Positions 54,804-63,156 of a stretch of DNA of 64,000 bases are shown piece by piece (the stretch's first letter is position 1; each line of letters opens with the position of its first letter). The stretch comes from Alteromonas genovensis (lineage in GTDB: Bacteria; Pseudomonadota; Gammaproteobacteria; Enterobacterales; Alteromonadaceae). The DNA lies in assembly GCF_010500895.1 (NCBI RefSeq), contig NZ_JAAAWO010000003.1:186001-250000 (forward strand), in the 5' to 3' direction. The position numbers and the translations under genes were made by a program. Below the pieces are notes generated by a model. That model ran no database searches and was not told the DNA's origin. It worked only from the letters and a program-made list of their open reading frames with translations.

Positions 54804-54876
54804 TGTGTGCTACATTCCCAAATAAAACAGCAACACTTTACAACGACTTATAATCAACTACAAACAAGAGACTGCA

Positions 54877-55245
54877 ATGAATTTCAACCTTGCCACTATT
54901 AAAATCAAAAATTTACGTCTTCGCACCTACATCGGTATTAACGAAGACGAAATAAAGAACAAACAGGACGTTGTGGTAAACGTAAAGATTGATTACGACG
55001 CTGCAAAAGCTACCGACACTGATGATATGAGTGACGCGCTTAACTATAAAATTATCACCAAAGCGATAATAAAGCTTGTTGAAGACAATCGCTTTTCACT
55101 TTTGGAAAAGCTTACCGCCGATGTACTAAGCATCGCGTCAGAACACAGTTCTGTGCGTTATGCTCAAGTTGAAGTCGATAAGCCACACGCATTGCGATTC
55201 TCTGACTCAGTGTCGCTAACACTTTCTTGCAACAAATCTGAATAG
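54877..55245 (+). CDS. folX: Dihydroneopterin triphosphate 2-prime-epimerase
   Basis: The 122-residue tunnelling-fold enzyme belongs to the FolB/FolX group. The sequence [58 protein letters not shown] and [16 protein letters not shown] fits FolX rather than FolB. FolX converts dihydroneopterin triphosphate to dihydromonapterin triphosphate. The next gene is YfcH-like, as in E. coli. Confidence 0.93.
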   Translation: MNFNLATIKIKNLRLRTYIGINEDEIKNKQDVVVNVKIDYDAAKATDTDDMSDALNYKIITKAIIKLVEDNRFSLLEKLTADVLSIASEHSSVRYAQVEVDKPHALRFSDSVSLTLSCNKSE

Positions 55246-55268
55246 GCAATTCAGCAGGGAGTTATGTC

Positions 55269-56159
55269 TTGAACATTCTTATTACCGGCGGCACTGGATT
55301 AATTGGCAGCACGCTTATCAAAAAGCTTAGCGATGAGCATAGCTTTACCGTTATCTCTCGCAACGAAGCAAACGCCAAGCAAACGCTGGGCGCTCATACC
55401 AACGTGCTTGGCAGTGTGGCTGATATAAAAGATATTGGCGTGTTCGATGCTGTGATCAATCTTGCTGGCGAGCCTATAGCCGACAAACGGTGGACAGACA
55501 CTCAAAAGAAAATTATTTGCGATAGTCGCTGGCACATAACGACCCAGCTTGTCGCCAAAATAAATAGTAGCGATAATCCGCCAAAGACGTTTATCTCTGG
55601 CTCCGCCATTGGCTTTTATGGCAGGCAGGGAGAAAAGGTAGTTACCGAAGATACCTCGCCACATAAAGAATTCACGCACGATTTGTGTGAGAAATGGGAA
55701 AGTATTGCCACTGGCGTAGATAGCGAAAAAACCCGTGTTGCCATTTTACGCACTGGCGTTGTACTCGCTGAGAATGGCGGCGCGCTTGAGAAAATGGCGT
55801 TGCCATTTAAGCTAGGTGTGGGTGGGAGTTTAGGAAGCGGACGTCAATATTTATCGTGGATCCACCTTGACGACATGGTCAACGCAATAGAGTTTCTACT
55901 CAATAATGAAAACTGTTCCGGGCCGTTTAATCTCACCGCACCCGAACCAGTAACGAACAAAACGTTTTCTAAGCAACTAGCCAAAGCATTGTCTAGACCT
56001 TGTTTGTTTTTCGTTCCCAGCTTTGTGATGAAAATTGCCATGGGTGAATCATCAACAATGTTACTAGAGGGGCAAAATGTAATACCTGATAAGCTGATTA
56101 AAGCTGGGTACTCATTTACCTACCCTACCGTATACAGTGCCCTTAGCGCTATCTATTGA
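55269..56159 (+). CDS. yfcH: NAD(P)-binding epimerase-like protein (YfcH, TIGR01777 family)
   Basis: This 296-residue extended SDR-type protein has the Rossmann start ILITGGTGLIGSTL, LAGEPIADKRW, SGSAIGFYG, RTGVVLAENGGALEKM, GSGRQYLSWIHLDDMV and NLTAPEPVTN. The start is TTG 55269 with GGGAG eight bases upstream. It is 23 bp after folX, so they form one operon as in E. coli. The function of the family is unknown. Residues 75-79 (WTDTQ) are encoded by an exact 17-base copy of the dispersed motif; the RW context itself is conserved in the family. Confidence 0.9.
   Translation: MNILITGGTGLIGSTLIKKLSDEHSFTVISRNEANAKQTLGAHTNVLGSVADIKDIGVFDAVINLAGEPIADKRWTDTQKKIICDSRWHITTQLVAKINSSDNPPKTFISGSAIGFYGRQGEKVVTEDTSPHKEFTHDLCEKWESIATGVDSEKTRVAILRTGVVLAENGGALEKMALPFKLGVGGSLGSGRQYLSWIHLDDMVNAIEFLLNNENCSGPFNLTAPEPVTNKTFSKQLAKALSRPCLFFVPSFVMKIAMGESSTMLLEGQNVIPDKLIKAGYSFTYPTVYSALSAIY
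55490..55506 (+). repeat. Motif copy inside the YfcH-like gene
   Basis: GTGGACAGACACTCAAA, identical to the copies at 8891 and 50891, is read W-T-D-T-Q-K. Confidence 0.85.
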
Positions 56160-56258
56160 TAACTGACTTCTGACTGGCAAAATAAAAACACTGACATTTC
56201 TATAGAGCTTCCTAGATTTAAACGGGAAGCTTTCGCTGGATTCCATAGAAAATTAACA

Positions 56259-56299
56259 GCGGACAGTCACTCAAATTAATTTGGGTGACTGTCCGTTTT
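56259..56299 (+). terminator. Terminator made from an inverted pair of dispersed motifs
   Basis: CGGACAGTCACTCAAAT (56260-56276) and ATTTGGGTGACTGTCCG (56279-56295) form a 17-bp stem with one wobble and a 2-base gap, followed directly by TTTTT. It lies 100 bp after the YfcH-like stop and has all marks of a Rho-independent terminator. Confidence 0.85.
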
Positions 56300-56310
56300 T
56301 AAAGTCTAAC

Positions 56311-56362
56311 TTTAAGTGTCTGTCCGCTCAATTTAACGGTTTTGTTTCGAGTGTCTGTCCGT
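56311..56362 (-). repeat. Two further motif copies
   Basis: TTTAAGTGTCTGTCCGC at 56311-56327 and TTTCGAGTGTCTGTCCGT at 56345-56362 both carry GGACAGACAC on the minus strand. The second is followed by a short T run. Confidence 0.82.
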
Positions 56363-56440
56363 TTTAATTTCTAATTAATTACCCTACTACTGTTCGTGCT
56401 ATTCGCACTAAGAACATCCCTGTCCGCAGAGTAATCAAAA

Positions 56441-58963
56441 TTAAACCATTTTGCGTAGCATCTCTCCGGTATTAAGCGTAAGCAAACGCCAGCAGCCTAT
56501 GGCTCCAAGAACACCTACAACCAGAGCACCAACAGCAGGTGCAACCAACCAATACTCTAGGTGCAAACTGGCCGTCATTTGAAATACGCTTGTTTGCAGC
56601 ATATACAAACTCAGCTCGTTTGCCAGTGCTGCCATAAAGCCCGCTACGGTACCAATGATAAGGAATTCAAACACCACGCTTTTACGAATTAAACTGCCTT
56701 TAGCACCTAATGTTCGCAATATTGCAATCTCTTGTCGGCGCTCATCCATACTCGCCTGTACTTGAGCTATGAGCACTAAACTGCCTGCCATAAGCACTAG
56801 CACTAGAATGAACTCAACTGCCACAGAGACTTGCTCCACTATATCTCTCAGTTGATTAATACGAGCATCCACATCAAACATCGTCACAGACGCAAATGGT
56901 TTGAGCAATTTGGTAAGCTCTGCCTTTCGCTCCGTTGGTAAGTAAAAGCTCGTAATATAGGTAGGACTAAACGCCTTCATTGCATCTGGGTGTATCACAA
57001 AGAAAAAGTTAGGCTGCATCGTTTGCCAATTTACTTTGCGAACGCTAGTTACTTTCGTTTCAACTATCTCGCTACCCACGTTGAAGCTTAGCAAGTCGCC
57101 CATTTTTATATCTAACCTTTCGGCAACGCCCTCTTCCACCGATACTGGAAACCAGCCTTCAGAGTATGTGGAATCAACATTACCATGCCAAAAACCTTCT
57201 ATAACCTCGTTTTCTTTTTGCAGCGTGTTGCCCCATGTAAGGTTTGCTTCTCGGCCTAATCCTCTTCGCCCTTCGTTAGATGATTCTTCCTCTTTAGACA
57301 CTTCGGTATTAACCCCTTCACCATTTACCGAAACGAAACGGCCTCGAGTAACGGGGAAAAACTCATTGATATCAACATTTTGATCAGCGAAGTGTCTGTC
57401 CAACCTAGCTTGATTATCGGGTGTGATATTAGTTAGAAAGTAATTAGGCGTACCCTCTGGCAACTGTGCGCGCCACTGAGACACCATGTCATTTCGCATC
57501 ACAAGTACCACAAGCAGCAGCATGATAGTAATTGAGAAGCTGATAAGCTGCACACTATTGTCCATGGCTCTTCGCTTAATACGCGCCCAAGCAAGCTGCC
57601 ACGGCCCCATTTTGCCATTCCCTAATTTTCGACCCAACGCAATAAGGAAATAGGTAGCAACTAGGAGCCCCGCTACTAACGCCGCGCCAGAAGCAAAAAG
57701 GATAACGCTTATTTTTAGGTCTTGGCTATACATCCACATAAGAGCAAAAATAGCGCCGCCAGAAGCCACAAATTGAATACTTCTAGAACGTAAATTGGCA
57801 TCGAGATCTTTTCGTAACACGCGTAAAGGCGGCACAGAAAAAAGCTGAAGCAGCGGATATAAAGAGAACAAAACGGCACAGGTTGCCCCTGTGGCAATGG
57901 CGATAACCACTGGGCGCCAGTGCCATACGTTTAACGACACGTCTACCCTATCGGCAACTAAAGACACAACAATGTGTTGGCCAATAAAGCCAATAATCAA
58001 CCCAATGGCGATTCCTAACAACGTGATAAAGAGTATTTGAATTAGATACACCTTGCGGATTGTTTGCTTTGTTGCGCCTAAGGTTTTCATGATTGCAACA
58101 GGGTCAAAATGACGCTGTGCATATCGCTGAGCAGCTACGGCAATCGACACTGCCGCTAAAACAATAGCGAGTAGACTGGCAAGCAAAAAATATCGTTCAG
58201 CACTGGCTACCGAGCGACCAATAGCTGATTCGTCGTCTTCAACAGTGCGCCATGAATGTAGGTCATCATTTAGTTGAGGAAGAAGCCACGAGGTATAACC
58301 TTTTACGTTACTGGTATCGCCTGCAAAATAGCTGACGTAGCGAGCTCGGCTCCCTGGCCCTGTTATCTCAGCGGCCTCCAAATCATCTAAGTTCATCAAT
58401 ACTATAGGATCGGTATTAAACACGCTGAATCCAGCATCTGGGATATCAGACAGCACGCGGGTTACGGTAAGCTTTACCTCGCCAATATCAATAGCGTCGC
58501 CCACATTGAGCTTGAGCGTTTGAAAGAGCCTAGACTGAACCCAGGCTTCGCCGGAGGCCGGTAATGCGTCTATATCCTTTTTTGCGCCAAAAGGGGCGTC
58601 TGCCACGCTCACCATTCCTTTTAACGGGTAGTTGTTATTCACAGCACGTAAGTCTACAAGGGACATTGCATCGCCTTTAAACACCATAGAGCGAGTTGAA
58701 ACTTGTTTGGCGGTATCAAGCCCCTCATCTTTCGCTTTTAACAGCCACGTTTCATCAACTGGCTTATCGGAGCGAAGCTGGGCATCAGCAGCGATAAACG
58801 CTGCTGAACGGGATTTCAATGCGCCTTGTAAACGTTCACTAAAAAGAGACAGAGAAAGGACCGCACCTACCGACAGCACTATGGCAAGCAAAATAATAGT
58901 GAGTTCGCCCCGTCGCGCCTCATGCTTAAAGAGTCGCCAAGCGAGATTAAACGTCATAGGCAT
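56441..58963 (-). CDS. ybbP: ABC transporter permease, FtsX-like (YbbP type)
   Basis: The 840-residue inner-membrane protein has two FtsX-like permease regions: an N-terminal segment, then segments near 255-440, and another set near 710-830 (GSLVLIAQVQASMDERRQEIAILRTLGAKGSLIRKSVVFEF). A large periplasmic part lies between (about 480-700). It partners the ATPase encoded immediately upstream (58964-59659, no gap). YbbAP-type systems are thought to export or extract lipophilic molecules. Codons 521-525 (LDRHF) are a copy of the dispersed motif in the periplasmic part. Confidence 0.9.
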   Translation of the reverse strand: MPMTFNLAWRLFKHEARRGELTIILLAIVLSVGAVLSLSLFSERLQGALKSRSAAFIAADAQLRSDKPVDETWLLKAKDEGLDTAKQVSTRSMVFKGDAMSLVDLRAVNNNYPLKGMVSVADAPFGAKKDIDALPASGEAWVQSRLFQTLKLNVGDAIDIGEVKLTVTRVLSDIPDAGFSVFNTDPIVLMNLDDLEAAEITGPGSRARYVSYFAGDTSNVKGYTSWLLPQLNDDLHSWRTVEDDESAIGRSVASAERYFLLASLLAIVLAAVSIAVAAQRYAQRHFDPVAIMKTLGATKQTIRKVYLIQILFITLLGIAIGLIIGFIGQHIVVSLVADRVDVSLNVWHWRPVVIAIATGATCAVLFSLYPLLQLFSVPPLRVLRKDLDANLRSRSIQFVASGGAIFALMWMYSQDLKISVILFASGAALVAGLLVATYFLIALGRKLGNGKMGPWQLAWARIKRRAMDNSVQLISFSITIMLLLVVLVMRNDMVSQWRAQLPEGTPNYFLTNITPDNQARLDRHFADQNVDINEFFPVTRGRFVSVNGEGVNTEVSKEEESSNEGRRGLGREANLTWGNTLQKENEVIEGFWHGNVDSTYSEGWFPVSVEEGVAERLDIKMGDLLSFNVGSEIVETKVTSVRKVNWQTMQPNFFFVIHPDAMKAFSPTYITSFYLPTERKAELTKLLKPFASVTMFDVDARINQLRDIVEQVSVAVEFILVLVLMAGSLVLIAQVQASMDERRQEIAILRTLGAKGSLIRKSVVFEFLIIGTVAGFMAALANELSLYMLQTSVFQMTASLHLEYWLVAPAVGALVVGVLGAIGCWRLLTLNTGEMLRKMV
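57389..57404 (-). repeat. Motif copy inside ybbP-like gene
   Basis: On the coding (minus) strand it reads TTGGACAGACACTTCG, giving L-D-R-H-F. Confidence 0.8.
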
Positions 58964-59659
58964 TTAGCTCACCTCACTAGGCGATGTGGATGAGGGCGTC
59001 GTTTCTTTTAGCTCACCGGCGTGCATGGTGAGCTGCCTATCGCAGTGCGCCGCCAATTCGTTGTCATGCGTTACTAAAACCAGCGTGGTGCCTGTATTTC
59101 GATTTAACTCAAAAAGAAGTTCTTCAATTTTATCGCTATTTTTAGCGTCTAGGTTGCCGGTAGGTTCGTCGGCAAATAAAATTTTTGGTGAAGTGATAAA
59201 TGCCCGTGCAATGGCAACGCGCTGCTGCTCTCCACCAGAAAGCTGATTAGGAAAATGATGCGCACGATGGGCTAGCCCAACTTGCTCTAGTATTTTCATC
59301 GCCAATTCTTTCGGTTTATCAAGGTTTGAGATTTCTGCAGGTAGCATCACATTTTCAAGCGCCGTTAAACTTTGAACCAGCATGAAGCTTTGGAAGATAA
59401 AGCCTACTTTACTGCCTCTTAAAACTGCCCGCTGCTCCTCATCCATCGTATGGAGTGCTTCATTATCGAGATAGATTTCACCACTCGTCACTTCATCCAG
59501 GCCAGCTAACAGACCAAGAAGCGTTGATTTTCCGGAGCCTGACGCACCAATAATTGCAACGGACTCACCAGACTTGACTTCAAAAGAGATTGGCTGAAGG
59601 ATCTGTAGCGAACCTTCACTCGTATTTACTGTTTTCGTTACCGTGCTTGTTTTTATCAT
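58964..59659 (-). CDS. ybbA: ABC transporter ATP-binding protein (YbbA type)
   Basis: The 231-residue LolD/YbbA-family ATPase has Walker A GASGSGKST, signature LSGGEQQRVAIARAF, Walker B ILFADEPTGNLD and the H loop VTHD. It powers the YbbP-like permease, whose ATG follows its stop directly. It is divergent from tesA by only 14 bp, as in E. coli. Confidence 0.93.
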   Translation of the reverse strand: MIKTSTVTKTVNTSEGSLQILQPISFEVKSGESVAIIGASGSGKSTLLGLLAGLDEVTSGEIYLDNEALHTMDEEQRAVLRGSKVGFIFQSFMLVQSLTALENVMLPAEISNLDKPKELAMKILEQVGLAHRAHHFPNQLSGGEQQRVAIARAFITSPKILFADEPTGNLDAKNSDKIEELLFELNRNTGTTLVLVTHDNELAAHCDRQLTMHAGELKETTPSSTSPSEVS

Positions 59660-59673
59660 AAGGGGTCATCAAT

Positions 59674-60327
59674 TTGTTCGTAAGTTATCGTCAAATTATC
59701 GCGATTTTATTCATTGTTTTAATACCGTTTCAGGCGCTTTCAGATCAAGAAAGCCCATCACAGAATGCAGAAGAAGCGACATTGCTCATTATTGGAGACA
59801 GTTTGTCGGCAGCCTACGGTCTTCAACAAGAACAAGGCTGGGTTAGTTTGTTACAAAAACGCTGGCAAGACGACAACATTCCGATTGATATTGTAAATGC
59901 TGCGGTGAGCGGTGAAACGACAGATGGCGGACTTGCCAGGTTGCCACGTCTTATTGAGCAGCATAAGCCAACTCACATTTTTATCGAGCTTGGAGGAAAT
60001 GATGGGCTTCAGGGTCACGATATAACGAAGATCAGGAATAACTTGGACTCGCTAGTTCAGGTTGCTCAGCAAAGTGACGCCACCGTTTTTTTACAGCAAA
60101 TGCAGATACCGTCGAACTACGGCAAACGATATACCACTATGTTTATGGAAAGCTTTGACATTATTGCAAACAAATACTCGATAGCATTAATACCGTTTTT
60201 TCTTGAGACTATCGCACTTAACGAGTCAATGATGCAGAACGATGGGATCCATCCAAATGCTGAGGCACAGCCGAAAATAGCTGAGCTTATGGACAGTAAT
60301 TTACGAAGTTTAATTATAGTTGAGTAA
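59674..60327 (+). CDS. tesA: SGNH-hydrolase / arylesterase TesA
   Basis: The 217-residue periplasmic SGNH hydrolase has a signal peptide, block I GDSLSAAYG with the nucleophile Ser, block II AAVSGETTDGG, block III ELGGNDGLQG and block V DGIHPNAEAQ with catalytic Asp/His. TesA-type enzymes are acyl-CoA thioesterase, lysophospholipase and arylesterase in vitro. The start is TTG 59674 with AAGGGG upstream. Paired with the divergent ybbA-ybbP genes. Confidence 0.93.
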   Translation: MFVSYRQIIAILFIVLIPFQALSDQESPSQNAEEATLLIIGDSLSAAYGLQQEQGWVSLLQKRWQDDNIPIDIVNAAVSGETTDGGLARLPRLIEQHKPTHIFIELGGNDGLQGHDITKIRNNLDSLVQVAQQSDATVFLQQMQIPSNYGKRYTTMFMESFDIIANKYSIALIPFFLETIALNESMMQNDGIHPNAEAQPKIAELMDSNLRSLIIVE

Positions 60328-60374
60328 TATTTGTGCTACGTTCTATTAATAGAATTAACTAACAAAGGGGCATT

Positions 60375-60560
60375 ATGGACATTTCTTCAGTAAATTCGTC
60401 GCCGGTGTCTACAATTTTAGAATCGACGCCACAAGCACCACAGCGCCAAGAACAGCGCAGTGAGCAGACCAATCAGGTTAGTGAATCTAGAGCGTCTAAC
60501 GAGACGTCCTCAAATACTAGCGATAGTCGTTTGGGTAGCCGTGTTGATGTGTTTGCGTAA
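60375..60560 (+). CDS. Small Ser/Gln-rich protein
   Basis: A 61-codon frame, MDISSVNSSPVSTILESTPQ and onward, rich in Ser, Gln, Asn and Glu, with no membrane segment, so probably disordered. AAAGGGG precedes the ATG at good spacing, 48 bp after tesA. The MDIS start recalls small putative motility-associated proteins, but the match is too short to claim. It could be a real small gene or a chance frame with a good binding site. Confidence 0.5.
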   Translation: MDISSVNSSPVSTILESTPQAPQRQEQRSEQTNQVSESRASNETSSNTSDSRLGSRVDVFA

Positions 60561-60586
60561 TTAAATTTGTACTACATTTAGAAACT

Positions 60587-60630
60587 ACAGTGGACAGACA
60601 CTCGTTTTACAATGAGTGTCTGTCTACTGT
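60587..60630. repeat. Motif hairpin upstream of the RAYT gene
   Basis: Arms 60587-60603 (ACAGTGGACAGACACTC) and 60614-60630 (GAGTGTCTGTCTACTGT) form a 17-bp stem with one wobble and a 10-base loop, 149 bp before the transposase start. This is the REP-hairpin-next-to-RAYT layout known from other gammaproteobacteria. Confidence 0.85.
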
Positions 60631-60779
60631 TGCTGCGCCGTAACTACAACATGCTTATATCGATCGCCCTCCTTTTCCCCGACTTCGTTTTATAAACCAC
60701 AAAAAACAAGCCAATCCTGCTCTAAAGCTCAGTTCACATCCCACATTTTTTATTCATAATACCAAGAAAATATTGGGAT

Positions 60780-61763
60780 ATGGATATGCCTTTACCACGC
60801 TACAAGCAAATCAACACAGACATTACTCCTTATTATCATTGCACCTCACGTTGCGTAAGACAGTCGTTTTTGTGCGGTAGAGATAAGCGTACGGGAGCCA
60901 ACTATGAGCACAGGAGAAAGTGGATTACAGATAGATTACATAAATTATCTCAAGCTTTTGCCATCGATTTATGTGCTTATGCCGTTATGCACAATCACAT
61001 TCATGTAGTGCTACACATCGCAAAGGGACGTGCTGATGGCTGGTCGATGGATGAAGTGTTATTGCGATGGAGAATGTTTTATAAATGTCCTCCGATTGTT
61101 CAGCGATATTTAGATGATCAACATCAGGCGTTCACTGAAAAAGAGAGTGATAAAATTAAATCACTGTCAGTTCAGTACAGAGAAAGACTACAAAGCATAA
61201 GTTGGTTCATGCGGCTATTGAATGAATACATCGCAAGAAGAGCGAATAAAGAAGATGAGTGTACTGGTTACTTTTGGGAACGGCGATTTCGCTCTCAGGC
61301 TATATTAGATGAAAAAGCGCTCGCTGCGGTCATGGCCTATGTCGACCTAAATCCAATTAGAGCGAATATCGCAACATCTCTTCAAACCTCTAAACATACC
61401 AGTATTCATTATCGAATGAACGCGCAAAGAGTGAGAAAAACGCCAAAGTACCTGATGGTATTCAGCGATCAGGCGATAAAAACACAGCCACATTTACCAT
61501 TCAACTATCACGACTACATATCACTGGTAGAAGCGACATTTAAAGTTCATAGAGATAAATGCACACGCACGATACCTAAATTGCCTCACGGGTTACTGTC
61601 TAAAATAGGGATGGACCAAGAAAAATGGCGCCTATTAACCAGTCGCTTTGAAACATTCTTTTCAGGCCCGGTGGGCAATGAAAGCAAAATGCGTAAATTT
61701 GCGGACGGATGTAAGAGAGGCTCAAGGCCAAATGTAAAAAACGCTATCAAATATCTGTCTTAA
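60780..61763 (+). CDS. REP-associated tyrosine transposase (RAYT)
   Basis: This 327-residue single-copy Y1-HUH protein of the REP-associated family has the two-His metal motif HIH at residues 73-75 (AVMHNHIHVVLH) and the candidate nucleophile Tyr150 in FMRLLNEYIARR, followed by TGYFWERRFRSQAIL and YVDLNPIRAN. Such proteins nick and mobilise REP hairpins rather than carry terminal inverted repeats; I see none here. ATG 60780 or 60786 can be the start. A motif hairpin lies upstream, and most copies of the motif are within 20 kb. Confidence 0.9.
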   Translation: MDMPLPRYKQINTDITPYYHCTSRCVRQSFLCGRDKRTGANYEHRRKWITDRLHKLSQAFAIDLCAYAVMHNHIHVVLHIAKGRADGWSMDEVLLRWRMFYKCPPIVQRYLDDQHQAFTEKESDKIKSLSVQYRERLQSISWFMRLLNEYIARRANKEDECTGYFWERRFRSQAILDEKALAAVMAYVDLNPIRANIATSLQTSKHTSIHYRMNAQRVRKTPKYLMVFSDQAIKTQPHLPFNYHDYISLVEATFKVHRDKCTRTIPKLPHGLLSKIGMDQEKWRLLTSRFETFFSGPVGNESKMRKFADGCKRGSRPNVKNAIKYLS

Positions 61764-61768
61764 AATGA

Positions 61769-61807
61769 AAAGCTGCACTTAGAGTAAATAAATATAAGTG
61801 CGGCTTT
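61769..61807. terminator. Bidirectional terminator between RAYT and amidohydrolase genes
   Basis: AAAGCTGCACTTA (61769-61781) and TAAGTGCGGCTTT (61795-61807) form a 13-bp stem with one wobble; A and T runs flank it. The two genes converge here. Confidence 0.72.
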
Positions 61808-61827
61808 CCATCTAAGGTTATTCAATA

Positions 61828-63156
61828 TTACTCAACACGCTCATACTGCGACGGGTTGGTATGTTTCTTTTGTTGCAGCGACATATATCTATCACGCAAC
61901 TTCGTTTGCCTAGATTCCATTTTAATGGCCTTACCGCCAATGAAAATCGACTCAGCCGCTTCTGTTACCTCTAGCGGATCACCAGACCAAATAACAACGT
62001 CTGCTCTTGCGCCTTGGCGAAGACTTCCTACTTCCTTTTCAAGACCCAGAATTTTCGCAGGTACGCTTGTCAGACTTGCTAACCCAGTCTCATGAGGCAA
62101 ACCGTTTGCAACGGCATTACCGGCATGTTGCGCCGCCAAACGAATATTATGCGTATCCATGCCTATCGCGATTTCTACACCAGCTTCATGAAGTCGAGCA
62201 GCATTAGTTAAGGTAGCGCCCATTTGGTCAAACCCACCTGGTAAGTTGTATTCTGGGTCGATAATAACCGGAATATTAGCACCAGCAAGTTCCTTCGCTA
62301 CTCTCCATGCTTCAACACCGTGCACAAGTACTACGTTAATCGACGAGTGTCTGTCTTTAAAGGCAATAACCTGTCGAATATCGGCAGCCCTATCAGCTCG
62401 CATAAACAACGGCATGTCTCCAGCAACCACTCTTTTCAGCGCTGCCACGTCTAAGCGCGAATTTATGCCATACCATGATTTTTCAGGCGAGAGGTTATCA
62501 CTTGCTTGCTTCGCTTCTTCAAAAACTTTATCGAGCATTACCCATAGTGACGCTCTAGAGCCCCCTGACAATTCCGCGCCATCGCTGCCCGCGTCCACTG
62601 TCATAAACGCGCCAGATTTTAAAACGGGTGTCTGTCCACTTTTAAATTCGCTAGCATTTGCGCTATTACCGTCTATGCGATGCCCCTCAAGATTGATCAC
62701 CGCGCCTTGACCGCCAAACAGATAGTCGCTTCTATTCAGGGTGGTGGCAGCCGAGGTAATCCCCTCTAAACGGGTGATCGCGATAAGCGAACTGTCTGGG
62801 TTTATTGCGTATTGAACATCAAGTGCAGCGCCGGTTTTTGATATAGGTGTAATCTCAATGCTGGCATCCACCACACCAGACGATGAAGACACTTCAACCA
62901 AGCCTAGCGATGTTAAAGCACCAATGAAACCAGGAGTAATCACTTTACCGCTTGCATCTATGACTCGGTAGCCATCAGGCACGTCACCGTTAGCTAACAC
63001 CGAATCTATAAGGCCATCTGACAACAACACAGTGCCATTTTCTATCACACCTTGAGATGTCATGGTGTGTACCTCACCGCCTACAATGGCAATGTTTTCA
63101 GCATGAGCATAAGATGTCATTGTTAGCGCGGCTAATAATACTATTAACTTTTTCAT
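61828..63156 (-). CDS. Secreted amidohydrolase-family protein
   Basis: The 442-residue protein has a signal peptide ending YAHAEN, then the metallo-dependent hydrolase small domain (IAIVGGEVHTMTSQGVIENGTVLL, VIDASGKVITPGFIGA) and a barrel with LVHGVEAW and IAIGMDTHNIRL, ending in LRQGARADVVIWSGDPLEVTEAAESIFIGGKAI. The usual HxH metal motif after the first strand is missing (FIGALTSLG), so it may be inactive or a partner of the upstream homologue (63153-64000), which it overlaps by 4 bp. Two motif copies occur inside it, at codons 173-176 (SGQT) and 268-271 (DRHS). Confidence 0.85.
   Translation of the reverse strand: MKKLIVLLAALTMTSYAHAENIAIVGGEVHTMTSQGVIENGTVLLSDGLIDSVLANGDVPDGYRVIDASGKVITPGFIGALTSLGLVEVSSSSGVVDASIEITPISKTGAALDVQYAINPDSSLIAITRLEGITSAATTLNRSDYLFGGQGAVINLEGHRIDGNSANASEFKSGQTPVLKSGAFMTVDAGSDGAELSGGSRASLWVMLDKVFEEAKQASDNLSPEKSWYGINSRLDVAALKRVVAGDMPLFMRADRAADIRQVIAFKDRHSSINVVLVHGVEAWRVAKELAGANIPVIIDPEYNLPGGFDQMGATLTNAARLHEAGVEIAIGMDTHNIRLAAQHAGNAVANGLPHETGLASLTSVPAKILGLEKEVGSLRQGARADVVIWSGDPLEVTEAAESIFIGGKAIKMESRQTKLRDRYMSLQQKKHTNPSQYERVE
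62343..62358 (-). repeat. Motif copy inside amidohydrolase gene (1)
   Basis: The coding strand reads AAAGACAGACACTCGT, giving K-D-R-H-S. Confidence 0.78.
62624..62640 (-). repeat. Motif copy inside amidohydrolase gene (2)
   Basis: The coding strand reads AGTGGACAGACACCCGT, giving S-G-Q-T-P. It uses the same reading phase as the copy in trpE (SGQTL). Confidence 0.8.
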
